From Campanula takesimana (Eukaryota > Streptophyta > Magnoliopsida > Asterales > Campanulaceae), in the NCBI GenBank assembly GCA_026119855.1, contig JAOWBW010000076.1:1984001-2048000 (forward strand): a DNA stretch of 64,000 bases. Direction: 5' to 3'. Position 1 is the stretch's first letter; every line of letters begins with the position of its first letter. The translations under genes and the position numbers were made by a program. The notes beneath the pieces were generated by a model. It did no database searches, was not told the origin of the DNA, and was given only the letters and a program-made list of their open reading frames with translations. Positions 9,608 through 22,000 of the stretch are shown piece by piece.

Positions 9608-12037
9608 ATGGTATCTCAAAGGGGCATTGAAGCAAACCCCGAAAATATAACTGCGTTACTCACTATGAAAGAGCCGGTCTCAGTCAAGGAAGTTCAGAGG
9701 CTAAACGGACGGGTGGCAGCGTTGGGTCGTTTCATAGCCAAGTCGGCGGAAAAATCATTACCGTTTTTCAAGGTTTTGCGAGGAGGAAAAGAATTTCAGT
9801 GGACTGAGGAGTGTTCCTCAGCTTTCAAGCAATTGAAAGAATATCTGAGCCGTCCCCCCTTGCTCAGCAGCCCTTCTTCGGGAGAAACCTTGTACGTGTA
9901 TCTCGCTGCCACAGATAGGGCGGTTGCTGCAGTGCTAACCAGGACTGACAATGGAATCAAGCCGGTTTTCTATACAAGTAAGGCTCTCAACGATGTAGAG
10001 TCACGGTACTTCAACGCCGAAAAGCTGGCGTATGCTCTGGTAGTGGCCGCTCGCAAATTGAGGGCTTATTTCTCAGCCCATCCTATAGTGGTGTACACTA
10101 ACGCACCCCTTAGGAAAATTCTGCACAAACCAGACAGCTCGGGAAGGCTCTTGAATTGGTCGATCGAACTTACCGAGTTCGATATCTCCTATCAACCGAG
10201 AAAAACGCTCCAGGCACAACCATTAGCAGATTTTATGGTTGAAACTACGTTTAGCAGCGAGCAAGAAGCTTCATCCACCAACGACCACCAGATCGAGGAT
10301 CTCAAGGGCTGGCATATGTTCATGGACGGATCGGCGTTAAAAAGCCATAGCGGGGCTGGGGTATTGTTGATCGAACCAGGAAATGGCCTCACTGTTGAAA
10401 AGGCCTTGCGATTCAAGTTTCCAGCCTCTAATAACCAAGCTGAATATGAAGCTCTCATAGCCGGTATTGACTTGGCCAAATCGATGGGAGTAAAGAACTT
10501 GAAGGCTCACACGGATTCTCAACTCGTTGTTAATCAGTTGAAAGGAGAATACGAGACCGTCAACCCGGTATTGTCCCGATATAGAGATCTCGTTGCAAAG
10601 CTGGTGGAAGGATTCGAGTCTTGGCAGATTGAGCAGATCAGTAGGAAGGATAACGCACGAGCTGATATGCTGTCAAAATTGGCTACTATGGAAATGGGAG
10701 AAGCTGATCAGTTAAAATGGGTCGAGTTTTTGGAACGGCCCGCAATTGAAAGAGCTCAGATCATGGAACTAAACGAGGCTTTCTCCGATACGGACCTTTC
10801 CAATTGGATCGATGACATGAAAAATTATATCGAGAAGGAGGAATTGCAGTTAGACACCGAGAAAGCAAAGACGATCAAAAAGAAAGCCCCACGCTTCATA
10901 ATTCTGGAAGGGAACCTGTACATGAGGTCGTTCGTCAAGCCCCTTTTGAGGTGCGTACCTCCAGCACAAACCCAAAGTTTGCTAGAAGAGGTACACGAGG
11001 GAATTTGTGGCGGCCACCCCGGAGCCAGAACCTTGGCAGAAAAAGTCATCACCTTGGGCTATTACTGGCCAAATTTGAGAAGGGAGGCAGTAGAATATGT
11101 CAAAAGGTGTGACAAGTGCCAAAGATATGCCGACCTTCCCAGGCTTCCTGCTACCGAGCAAACCCCAGTCGTGGCATGCTGGCCATTTCACATGTGGGGA
11201 ATAGATTTGGTCGGAACTTTCCCACTGGCCCGTGGGAGGCTCAAATTTGCAGTAGTAGCTGTTGATTACTTTACAAAGTGGATAGAGGCCAAACCGCTAG
11301 CTGAAATAACCGAGGAAAATGTACTGAATTTTGTCCATGATCAGATTTGGTGCCGATTCGGGGTACCCAAACATATTATTTCGGATCGAGGACTCCAATT
11401 CTCAGATGCTTTCACTACTGAGTGTGCCCGGCTAGGGGTTAAACACACCAAGTCATCTGTCTCCCATCCTCAAGGTAACGGCCAGGCTGAGGCAGCCAAT
11501 AAACTTGTGATGCACGCGTTGCACAGAAATCTCACAGGGAGAGCAGGAAGATGGGTCGATGAGCTCCCTCTAGCTCTATGGGCCATTCGGACAACCACCA
11601 GAGGCCCCACAGGTGAATCCCCATTCGCGTTGACTTACGGCTCAGAGGCCATGGCTCCAACCGAGTTGGCAATACCCACAGCTCGGGTCGCGTTCTTTGA
11701 TGAAACTAAAAATGAAGAAAGAAGAGGGATCGATCTGGACTTGATCGATGAAAAAAGGCTAGAAGCTCACTTGAGATCCGTGAATTACAAGCAAAAAACG
11801 AAGAGGTACCATGATAGAAGGGTGAGAAAGCGACTTTTCCAAGTAGAGGACTGGGTGCTGAGAAAGATCGAGGACACGAGCCGAAAAACTCAGCAAAACA
11901 AGCTCTCCCCAAACTGGGAAGGTCCCTTCGTCGTAACCCGTATCGTTCGCGACGGGACTTATATGCTGAGAACCCCTGAAGGGAAAGACCTAAAAAACCC
12001 CTGGCATTCCAATAGCTTAAGGCGATATTATCATTAA
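9608..12037 (+). pseudogene. Retand-like RT end, dual RNase H and integrase
   Basis: An 809-codon open stretch continues pol in the frame of the upstream RT. It starts inside RT (the true reading continues from 9572), passes through a degenerate gypsy RNase H (about 9880-10230), then a second complete RNase H (about 10305-10690) with its first Asp in MFMDGSA, an Asp in HTDSQLVV and a late Asp in KDNARADMLS. This second domain marks the Tat lineage. Integrase follows with an HHCC zinc finger (about 10990-11130) and the DDE triad at about 11203 (GIDLVG), 11384 (SDRGLQF) and 11488 (GQAEAANK). There is no chromodomain. This part looks intact but is cut off by the stop at 9569. Confidence 0.92.
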
Positions 12038-12164
12038 TATGTCCTCGTTTTGTATGATTTCCAAGGATAGCCCTTTTCGGGCACTTGATTCCTGTATCAG
12101 CTCGTTTATATATTGAAATCACGCCGGAATTCGTTTATCTCAATGTATGAATTTTTATGCTTTA

Positions 12165-12670
12165 ACATTGAACTCGTCCTGAATGAGCTAAGCCTTGTCT
12201 TGAACAAGCAAACATTGAACTCGTCCTGAACGAGCTAAGCCTTGTCTTGAACAAGCAAACCTGAACTCGTCCTGAACGAGCTAAGCCTTGTCTTGAACAA
12301 GCAAACCTTGAACTCGTCCTGAACGAGCTAAGCCTTGTCTTGAACAAGCAAAACCTGAACTCGTCCTGAACGAGCTAAGCCTTGTCTTGAACAAGCAAAC
12401 CTGAACTCGTCCTGAAGGAGCTAAGCCTTGTCTTGAACAAGCAAACCTTGAACTCGTCCTGAACGAGCTAAGCCTTGTCTTGAACAAGCAAAACTTGAAC
12501 TCGTCCTGAACGAGCTAAGCCTTGTCTTGAACAAGCAAACCTGAACTCGTCCTGAGCGAGCTAAGACTTGTCTTGAACAAGCAAACCTGAACTCGTCCTG
12601 AACGAGATAAGCCTTGTATTGAACAAGCAAACCTTGAACTCGTCCTGAACGAATAAGACTTCAACAAGCA
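12165..12670. repeat. 46/47-bp tandem array of the Retand-like element
   Basis: About 10.5 copies of a 46-47 bp unit lie 130 bp after the integrase stop. Each unit consists of two related 23-bp halves, one with the dyad CTCGT-cctga-ACGAG and one with CTTGT-cttga-ACAAG, so the array is a string of alternating short hairpins. Units are over 90% alike by eye. The array lies between the convergent ends of pol and the antisense gene. Confidence 0.95.
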
Positions 12671-12795
12671 GCCTAAAGCGAAAAAGGTACACGGTATTCC
12701 ACAAGAAAGAACAATTACAAAGGTTCATATTAATAACGAGGTCAAAAGCCGACCTCGGGGGGCATACAAAAGAAAAAGAAAATTAACTAAACTTA

Positions 12796-15700
12796 TTACA
12801 AGGGTGGAGATTCATCCTGGGCTACCTCGCCCTCGGCCACGGACCCCTCAGCTCCGGCTTCTTCTGGCACCTTATCGGCCTCAGCACGTTCCCGTTCTAA
12901 GGCACGGCGAGCTAAGACCGTGTCCACATTGACATCCAAAAGATCAGGCCTAACCCAGACCTCCAACTTATCTTCCTCATCTTCACAATCAAGCTGACCC
13001 AATTCTTCTTCGTTAAAAGGAATCATAGCATGGGCAGCCCGAGCTTCTGGATTAAATTGGGGAAGCTCGATGAGATCGGCGATGATTTCAGGATCCTTGG
13101 GGAGGTATCCGTGACCATAAGCATCCCTAATGCAATGCCTGTGACCTGTCTCAAAATAAGGCATGGCTTTTTCTAGCACTTTCGTAGCAAAAGCCTCAGT
13201 CTGCTCATACCGATCAATAATGGCTTGCTCGTTTAGAGAAGTGCGTTGGGTCACCTCGGCTTCAGCTTTGAGCCGCTCGTTTTCCTCTTCAGACAAACGG
13301 AGGCGCTCAAGGACCTCCGTATTGCGCCCTGCCGCCATCTTGACCTGATCTTCAAGGTCACTGATACGAGAACGACCTGACACCACCTCCGCCTGAGCCG
13401 TCTCTATCTCTTTATCCTTGACGGACAGGATCCTCTCTAGCTCAGCCACCCTCGTTTTCAACGAAATGACCTCATCAACATGAAGAGCAAGCTCTTTTTC
13501 CTTGGCCACTAATGCCTCTGCCTTCTCCCTGGCTCGGGATTCAAGTTCCTCGCCACTCCGAGTAAGGTGGAGACCAAGCGTGGCCATCTGAAAAATAATA
13601 ATTTCCTTAGACAAATCTGATACAAGTAGAGCGCAATAAACCAAGCCAAAAATGTACCTCACTAATAAGCAAGCCAAGGCGACCGCCGCATAGAGAAGAA
13701 GACGACTTCTCCTTCGCAAGATCCTCAAGATGATCAAAATCGGCTGCTCGGCGAAGCACGGCGCGACCAAACCTGACTTTATACCCTTTGCGGGCATAAA
13801 GGTTCAAACCTCTGAACAAAGTAACGTTACCGAGCCGATCAGCCAGCTCGTCAACCTCCTCACCACTCTTCACACCTTCCAAGTCCGTACGAGTAATTTG
13901 AGCTCGGGGGCCGACCTCTTGGAAAGAGGAACATGGTCAGCAACTTCCTCTGTACGCCCCTTCTTCTTGGTAACATCAGTAGTATGCCGAGCTGCGGCCT
14001 CTTTTTCCGTTGTAGGGGAGGGTATGGTGTTGGAAGCACCGGGTCTCTTCTCGGTAGAAGCTTTGGGACCCCCAGCATTCCTCTCTTTCTCACCATCGGT
14101 AGAAATTAGAGGGACAAATGAAGGAGCTTTCTTTGAAAGTTCAGACTGCCGAACCCCCGTCTGTGCTTTGGCAACCGAGGAAGAGGTCGACTTGTTCAGA
14201 CTCTTCAATTGACGGAAAGAGGGAACCTTTTTCTTGCTCGCGGTCGCAGCCAGGTACTGCTCTCCGTGTGAACTCATCGCTGCAACAAGAACAAGCGACG
14301 TTAAGAACACGAGCACAATAAGGAAACAACAACAAAAAACAAAACAGGTAATCACCCCCAAAATGCTCAAAGGAGCGACAATGTTCGATCGAGCTCAAGC
14401 AAGCGAAGCAATCTGTTTCAAACGAGCATTCCTCATGAACCACCCAATCTGGATAACATCGACCAGGAACAATGGTCACCAAGGGCTCAACCCCCTCTGA
14501 AGTAAAGCCATGAAGGCCAGCGCGAGCAAAATACCGGGGGCTTTTCTCTAACTTGTCCCAGTTTATCACCCATTCTCGATCCCTTTTTGGGGCCACGAGC
14601 TTCTTCAATGCTTTCTCTAAATTAGCCGACCACTCAGGCTCCCATAGCCCTGATAAACGAGAAAGTTCACGTTGGGAGCATAGAAATTCCCATCCTTTCC
14701 TGCTCTCGATAAGCACGATATGATTGGCGAAAGTATTTATTTTGCTAGGGAAAGAACGAAGAAGGTGAGGAGCGTTGGGGTTAGCACCTACACTGAGGGT
14801 ATGGTACGGTGGCTTACCAAACCGGTTCTTAGTTCGGGAGATCCTAAAAAATTTCTTAAATACATGAACAGTGGGCTCATAACCGAGATGACGGCAAATG
14901 ACCAAAAAACTATTCACCGTCCTCACCGTATTGGCCACCAATTGAAGAGGGACAGAACAAGTGTCCGTCAAAAAATCATTAATAAAAGGATCCAGGGGAA
15001 GACAGAGGCCGAGTTCGAATTGGCCAACGAAGAAAGCCACCTTTTCTTTATTTTGCATCAGGTCGACCACTGGGACACTGCCCTGAGGAACGTAGGAAAT
15101 ACGATAGTCATCCCTACTTATATTATACTTATCGTACATGTTATCTACAAGTTATGCTTGTACAACAGTGGGGGGTGGAAGAACCAAGCCTTGGCCCTCT
15201 AACGAGCTCTCAAAACCTAGTGTCCGGGCACTAGTGGGATGAGCGACGCGAAGCAGTTCCCTCTCTATATACTGGAAATTATAAGCGTCGTCGTCCTCTC
15301 CAACGAGTTCAGTCCCCTCGCTCTCTCGAGAATCCAAAGTGTCTTCTAGGAGAAGAGCCGGTCTGGGAGATGTCGCGTCCTCGGTATACCAAACTGATAC
15401 AGGTTCTACGTCATATACAATGTCCTCCTCGGACCCAGGATCACTTATTTCTCGTTCAACTTCAAGCCCCAACTCATCTCCAGATAGATGATCGTTCTGA
15501 GAGTCGGAAGCCTCATCACTGCAAGCCATATCTGCAAGAAGAACATGGGGGACAGACCCCAAGTTAGAAACCAAGGTGGAGCTCGTTGGACGGTCAGACC
15601 CCTCGCCTATTCGAGACCCGGACTCTATGCAAGTGAGAGGGGGTTTCTTCCCGACAACGTAATAGTTGATTATGTGGTTGATCAACTCATTATAATACTC

Positions 15701-15934
15701 AAAGAGAATGACACTGGGGTGCTCGGGGCGCATCCAATCTTCACTGCCAACATAGGGCCACCTCAAACTGCCATCGAGCCCATATGCGTTCAAGATCTCC
15801 CTGATCTCTCCCAAATCTAACTTCCTCCAACCACCGACGATACTACGGTATATCAAGTCCGTACGATCATGAAAGCAAAACGAGGAACCTCCAACCACTT
15901 TCATGAACTCCGGCGTCATTTCTGGAGAAGTCAT
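12796..15934 (-). pseudogene. Antisense gene of the Retand-like element, three exons
   Basis: A gene on minus lies between pol and the 3' LTR. Exon 1 is 15934-14356, exon 2 14279-13658, exon 3 13587-12796. The introns (14355-14280, 76 nt; 13657-13588, 70 nt) are GT-AG, with TTGTTGCAG and TATTTTTCAG acceptors, and both keep the frame. Exon 1 (codons about 265-420) carries a domain resembling the plant family called putative gypsy-type transposon (Transposase_28): an FELGLCLPLDPFI start, then a CRHLGYEPTVHVFKKFF block. Exon 2 is basic and low-complexity. Exon 3 is a long predicted coiled coil (about 13560-13200) with an acidic tail. Full length would be near 1,000 residues. A TAA at 15154-15152 and a one-base loss near 13890 break it. 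The function is unknown; antisense ORFs of this kind are known in Tat elements. Confidence 0.8.
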
Positions 15935-15961
15935 GATGAGCGCTCAATGTATAACCACTAC

Positions 15962-16066
15962 CGCCGGAAAATTTAAAGCTATCGCCGGGAAATTTAAAGT
16001 TCTCGCCGGAAAATTTAAAACTTTCACCGGAAAACTCAAGTTCTTGCCGGAAAATTCAAAATTTCC
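15962..16066. repeat. 21-bp tandem repeat in the antisense gene leader
   Basis: Five tandem 21-bp units of the form CGCCGGAAAATTTAAAGCTAT, degenerating to the right, lie just upstream of the antisense ATG at 15934, within its predicted 5' leader. Confidence 0.85.
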
Positions 16067-16255
16067 AACCAAAAAGCACGAAAAGGAAATAATATACCAA
16101 TATCACAAAAGTTGAGAACAAGAGTATACCTGTATTAGAAGTTTTGAACAGGGCGGCCAGAAAGAATCAAAAGGTCGTCGTCGGCGTCGTCGGAACTTAA
16201 GAAATTTGCTAGAAGTTACTGGAGGCGAGAAGGAGGAAAAAGGGAGAAATAAGGG

Positions 16256-16263
16256 TTTTTATA
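16256..16263 (-). promoter_or_regulatory. TATA box for the antisense gene
   Basis: The minus strand reads GGTTATAAAAACCC, a strong plant TATA box about 320 nt upstream of the antisense ATG. It would give a leader of about 290 nt containing the 21-bp repeats. This is the best TATA match found between that ATG and the 3' LTR. Confidence 0.5.
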
Positions 16264-16588
16264 ACCCCCTTCTTTACAAAAAGTTCGCGGGTCGACCCGA
16301 ACCGATCCGGTACCCATCAACTCAAACGGGCCGCATTTAATGCCCTGTACCTTCCCTAGACGCGTGCCTGCACCCCTAGGCTAGGTAGGATGACGACGGC
16401 GCCTGGCATAGAAGACTGGAACCGTCCCATCACACCACCACGTCCATGATGCTTTACAGCTGTACCCCCAATCGCTCCTGATGCCACCTGTCCCTTCAGC
16501 TACTCCTTTTTATAAGCTTTAACGAGCAAACCACATGGATCGCCTTCCTGGATCTATGATTCCCATTTTCGTTACTCTCAACTGGGAA

Positions 16589-16601
16589 TCATGGGGGCCA
16601 C
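16589..16601 (+). promoter_or_regulatory. Polypurine tract of the Retand-like element
   Basis: TCATGGGGGCCAC lies directly before the 3' LTR start TGAAAGG at 16602, the required position for plus-strand priming. The purine run is short. Confidence 0.6.
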
Positions 16602-17314
16602 TGAAAGGAACGACCCGACTTGAGGAAACGGGCAGGAAGTCCGGCCTAACACGCCCCGACCATCACATACTGAACGAACCCAGGTCGAACCTGGATATCA
16701 TTAGCTCGTTTGAACCGAGCTGGGAAGTCGTAGCTAAGAGGAACCGAACAAGGATTCCGAAGACCATACCGTTTCTATTGACTCTCAGCTCGTTGGACGA
16801 GCTGACCACGATAACCAAGATTACTCTAAAAGGGCCCTTCATCGGTGCCCACGGACACACCTGACTCGAGGTCGGACCTCGCGGAATGTTTGCTCGGTCA
16901 TACGAGCTCGGACTTGTATCTGACGCCGCCATGATTGGAAGAATAGGAGGCCAGGCCCAATTCGCCGGTTAGGCCCATTGATGACTTCTAGAAGCGTTGC
17001 CCTAATACAAACATGATGAGTCATAGATGTGGATAAGTACAAATCCCTACGTTCAAGGAAGGAATCTAGGTGACAAGGCATGGATTCTGGGGTATATATA
17101 GCACCCTCATTCCGCTGGAGGAAGGTTAAGCTCTCTAACCTCACTCTTTCTCTCCAGATTTCATACTTAAGCAGACTAACTCATTCTCACGCCGGAGGGC
17201 CTTCGCCGGTGAAGCCCCGGCTGAGTTAACGTTTGTTCATCTCTTTCAGGCTAACAGGCATCCAGATATCACTCCGTGGATCCGGCTCAACTGATTGCAA
17301 TATTTGCACGATCA
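16602..17314 (+). repeat. 3' LTR of the Retand-like element
   Basis: This is a 713-bp copy of the 5' LTR with three transitions, followed by the target duplication GTACT at 17315-17319. Confidence 0.95.
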
Positions 17315-17484
17315 GTACTAACTTTTCATTCAATTTAGCGTGTTACGTTACTATTAATTTTATTTTCTTGGTGAAAAATGTGTTTTGAATTGCCATCTGT
17401 ACTATAGGACCATTCTATATATCTTCTAAAAATTGAGTAGAAAATGATTGCCAAGGCAAGGAATTCACTAATTATAAAATAATA

Positions 17485-17663
17485 CTCCTACCGTCCCGAA
17501 ATGATCTTCTCATTTGTCATTTCTCATTGTCCCAAAAAGTTCTTCTCATTTCTACAATTTGGGCTTAAACATGCATAAACAAGACATGAGTAGTTTATCA
17601 AGTGTTCATATCCTTAAAAACTTTGAATAGTTAAATGAGAAGATCATTTTGAGACGGAGGGAG
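17485..17663. mobile_element. Stowaway-type MITE in the glucosidase promoter region
   Basis: The 179-bp element starts CTCCTACCGTCCCGAAATGATC and ends with its complement GATCATTTTGAGACGGAGGGAG, flanked by TA. It ends about 175 bp upstream of the predicted TATA-like box of the glucosidase, so it could affect its expression. Confidence 0.85.
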
Positions 17664-17837
17664 TATATGACACTCTTAACCATTTTTTCCCCCAATAAAC
17701 AGGCTTTCAAGATAATAGTATTCCACTAATTAATTAAGTTGGTTCACATGTTCACATCAAATTGCAATAATCTATATTTAATTTATAGTATAAGTACACA
17801 CACAGATGACTAACATTAAATATATGAATTTCCAGTC

Positions 17838-17846
17838 TATTTAAGG
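17838..17846 (+). promoter_or_regulatory. TATA-like box of the beta-glucosidase gene
   Basis: TCTATTTAAGG lies about 53 nt before the ATG at 17891 and would give a leader of about 20 nt. It is the best TATA match in the 200 nt upstream. Confidence 0.45.
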
Positions 17847-17890
17847 GGCTGATAATATAGTGAAAAATTGCACCAAACCAATACTTGACC

Positions 17891-18071
17891 ATGGCAGTCC
17901 TTCAGAGCTCTCTCAAACTAGTCATGGGGGTTCTTGTCATGGCCATGGTGTTGTTTGGAAGTATTCATGTTAGTGAAGCAGCTGTTCATATACCAGCTTC
18001 ATTTAACAGAAGTAGTTTCCCTAAAGATTTTCTATTTGGAGCAGCCTCGGCCGCTTACCAGGTATTTTATT

Positions 18072-18123
<52 letters not shown>

Positions 18124-19004
18124 GATCTTCATGATTAAACACTTCATTATTTGAAATAATAGTTAAGTGTGTGTTAATTTGTTCATCGATAGATCGAAGG
18201 TGCTGCAAAAGAAGGTGGGAGAGGTCCAAGTATTTGGGATACCTTCACTCGTAAACATCCAGGTCTAGATCGATCTCTCTCTATCTCATTTAACTGTCTT
18301 TATACTCCCTCCGTCCCAAAAGACAGATGTCCAAAAAAAAAAATAATATAAAAATCAAGAGCATTTTTTTTTTTTTGGATTTTCAATTTGGGACGCAGGG
18401 AATATCATGTAGCAATGCTGCTAGGCAATGTCAGTGATAATATTTGATTTTTATGGTTGTGTAAGATAAATTAAAAAGTAAATCACTTAATATTAGTATT
18501 CAAGTCCAGTATGCTGAATCTTGATAGTACTAACATTTTCCATTTCCCTATAGTTGTACTTATTTCTCTACTAATAAAACAAGTATCCACAAGGGAACTC
18601 ATCGTGACTATCACGGAGTATTTACTCGTATACTATTGTTTATCCAAGAAAAATCGATCTGCACAGCTAAGAGTTGACTTTTTTTGTTTAAGTTTGCGAT
18701 TAAGATGACGCCTTAGTATGCTGAAACTTTGAATTTGAGGTTATTCCTGTCTGTTTATAAAAAAAGTCACACTTCTATTATAAAATAATAATATTGGCGT
18801 CCAATATCATAAATGATAAAACTAAAGTTCAATAAACAAGTAAGTTCCATCATTAAGATGTTTTACTTGTCATTTTGGATTATGGATAGTTGCTTCTATG
18901 GTCTTAATCACGACATGTTACCTAATGAACTGATCTAATGGTCTACGTAAAAGTCTTAAAAATTAATTAATTTAGAGAAAAAATAGAGTATAAAACATTA
19001 CTTC

Positions 19005-19039
<35 letters not shown>

Positions 19040-22000
19040 TATATGGTACTTAAGGCGGCGAAACTTGTAGATTCAAGCAACCTAAAAGCCAAAGGATAGA
19101 TCTGATTTCATACCTTGGGAGATTGTTTTTTTTTTCCTGATTGGCAACTAATTTTAAAATTTATTAATGATGGAAAGATTACAAGCGTTAATTGTTCCAT
19201 TAGTTAATGACAGAATCCTAGTGCAAACCGGCCACAAACTGTGGCGTTACTTATCTAACAAATATTATGTTCATGTCAGAAAAAATATGGGATCATTCTA
19301 CCGGAGAACAGGGAAATGACTTTTATCACCGTTACAAGGTACGTGTCGCCACTCACTCATTTCTAAGGATAGCTTATAAACTATAGTATTTGATTGTTTT
19401 TTCTCGCTATATATCATTATTGTTGGTTGTATGAAAACTGAAAACTTCACAAAATATGCTGCAGGATGATATACAAACAATGAAAGATATTGGCATGGAT
19501 GCTTTTAGGCTCTCTATCTCATGGTCGAGAGTATTACCACGTAAGATAAATTTTTTCTCCAAATATTTCTCTTGCGAATTTAACTTTCTCGCGTTTGGGC
19601 TTGAAAAATCACATTATTTATTTGTTTCTTAGGCGGGAAAATTAGTGGAGGCATAAACCGAGAAGGTATCAAATTCTACAATAACGTCATTAACGAGCTT
19701 TTATCTAAAGGTAACATTTTTACTCACACTACTGACTACACTTTCAGTTTTATGATTCTAGTTTATAGATTCTTAATAAGTTTATGCTATACCTTTTTTT
19801 CAGGCATAACGCCTTTCGTGGTTCTTTTCCACTGGGATCTTCCTCAAGCCCTTGAAGATGAATATAAAGGATTCCTTCATGAAAATATTGTGTATGTTAC
19901 TAGCTTTCCCCCTACACAAACAAAACATTATCATATTTTGGTTGTGAATTAAATTAGTTTTGAAATGATAATATTGCAGGAATGATTTTCGAGACTATGC
20001 GGACCTTTGCTTCAAAGAATTTGGCGACCGCGTAAAATTTTGGACAACTTTAAATGAACCATTTTCATTTGCGCAAAGAGGATACGATTTTGGCACCTTT
20101 GCACCAGGCAGGTGCTCTAGCTATCAAGGAAATTGCACCAGGGGTAACTCTGCAACCGAACCCTATATTGTCACACACAATCTACTTCTTTCTCATGCTG
20201 CTGCAGTTAAAGTTTACAAAGAGAAGTATCAGGTATTTTCTCGTTTGATCAAATAATTGAAATAATGGTTAATTTATTTTCTCGCTAGTTTATAGTATAA
20301 CGTTAATCTTTTAATGGCGTGCAGGCATATCAAAAGGGTAAGATTGGAATTACACTTGTGTCTCATTGGTTTAAACCAAAGACCAGATCAAAAGCAGACC
20401 TCACAGCTTCTCTTACAGCCCTTGATTTCTTCCTTGGTTGGTAAGTATTTTACGCCCTGCACGACAGAAGAGTATTTTTTCTGCATAAATTTCTTAAAGT
20501 TAATGGAAACTAATATTTTTGGTATAGGTTTCTTCATCCACTTACATATGGGACGTACCCATCTGTTATGAGAACAAATGTAGGCAACCGACTGCCAAAA
20601 TTCACCCCGAGCCAAGCGAAAATGGTCAAAGGTTCAATGGACTTCTTAGGAATGAATTACTATACGACTAATTATGCCAATCATCAACTTTCCATAAGTA
20701 GGGTCAACTTGAGTTACATAACTGACGCTCACGTCGATATGACAAGTATGTTCAATTAACATATCTTCTTCTAATTTCTTTTTTGTCGATACAAAAACAT
20801 TTTTTTAACAGTTACTCCGTACTTTTGTTATATATTCTTCAATTAATTCATTATTTTTAGTACTAGTTACTTTTGCTAATACACTTGGTTCTTCTTGTGG
20901 TTCAGCTGATAAAGGTGGCGTCCCTATATGTCAACCTGTACGTACTTATTTTCCTACTCTTTTGTGCTTTATGTGTGCATGATCGTAAATTTCATTTGAT
21001 AGCACAAATGCTTATGTATCAATCGAGTGTGTCTAGTCACATGTACACCATAAAAGTAATCTTCTTTGTAACTATACCTTTGTTTTTTTTGGGTACAATT
21101 GAATTCATTCTATCTCTTTTTCCATCCGCGCGTTCTTTTTTCTCCATTACTATACATATTGATGTTGTTTTTATGTTGTAGACTGCACTAGGCTGGCTTT
21201 TTGTTTGTCCAAGTGGAATTCGGGAACTCATGCTTTACATCAAGAAATATTACAACAATCCTCCCATTTACATTACAGAGAATGGTAATTTGAAAATTTT
21301 CGCTTACCACCATTATGATCTAGCGCTATGAAACTATATCTTCTGATTACATGCCGGCTTTTCAGAAATATTTTAAGCACTAAGTACATCACATCTGAAC
21401 ATTTTTTTGATTCACGGGTTATATAATCTTCATGTATATATTAGATTTGTCTTCACTCTTGCCATCTTATTTTGTAGGGATGGCTGATACAAACAACAGT
21501 ACGTTGCCAGTTAAAGAAGCGCTAAAAGATTCGTTAAGGATAAAATATCACCGAGGACATCTATGGTATCTTCAAGAAGCTATCAGGTAATATGGAGATT
21601 AAAATTTTGAATTTCACCTGAACAAATATACTCCCTCCGTCCCACTTGAATTAGGACAAATTTCCATTTTGGGTGTCCCATTCGAATTAGGACAACCCCA
21701 AAATGGAAATGTTTTATTAAATGGGTCATACATTCACACTCACAACAATTTTTCACTCTTTATTTTCTACCCCATTTTCTCTTTCCTACTTTACTTTTCA
21801 TACTCACAACACCTACTCCACTAACACTTTTTCCTTAATCCTCGTGCCCAACCCAAAAATCCTAATTCGGGTGGGACGGAGGGAGTATAGAATTATTTTC
21901 CAAAGAAAAGACTAACAAATATATATTCTGATTTTTAACTTAACAGAGAGGGTGCGGATATAAAGGGATACTTTGCGTGGTCGTTCCTTGATGACTTTGA

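Larger units (their letters stand above)
5564..17314 (+). mobile_element. Full-length Tat-lineage (Retand-like) Ty3/gypsy retrotransposon
   Basis: The 11.75-kb element is bounded by 713-bp LTRs and the 5-bp target duplication GTACT (5559-5563, 17315-17319). In order it holds the LTR, PBS, gag, zinc knuckle, RT, two RNase H domains, integrase, a tandem array, an antisense gene, a polypurine tract and the 3' LTR. The extra RNase H after the degenerate one, the absence of a chromodomain, the antisense ORF and the tandem repeat downstream of pol are known traits of the Tat lineage and of Retand in particular. The LTRs differ at three transitions only (5962/17000, 6013/17051, 6173/17211), about 0.4%. 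The sense frames carry two frameshifts and two stops, and the protease active site is deleted. Confidence 0.93.

Noticed and set aside
12165..12670. CRISPR-like regular repeats.
   Set aside because: Units are contiguous, without unique spacers, and lie in a plant retrotransposon.
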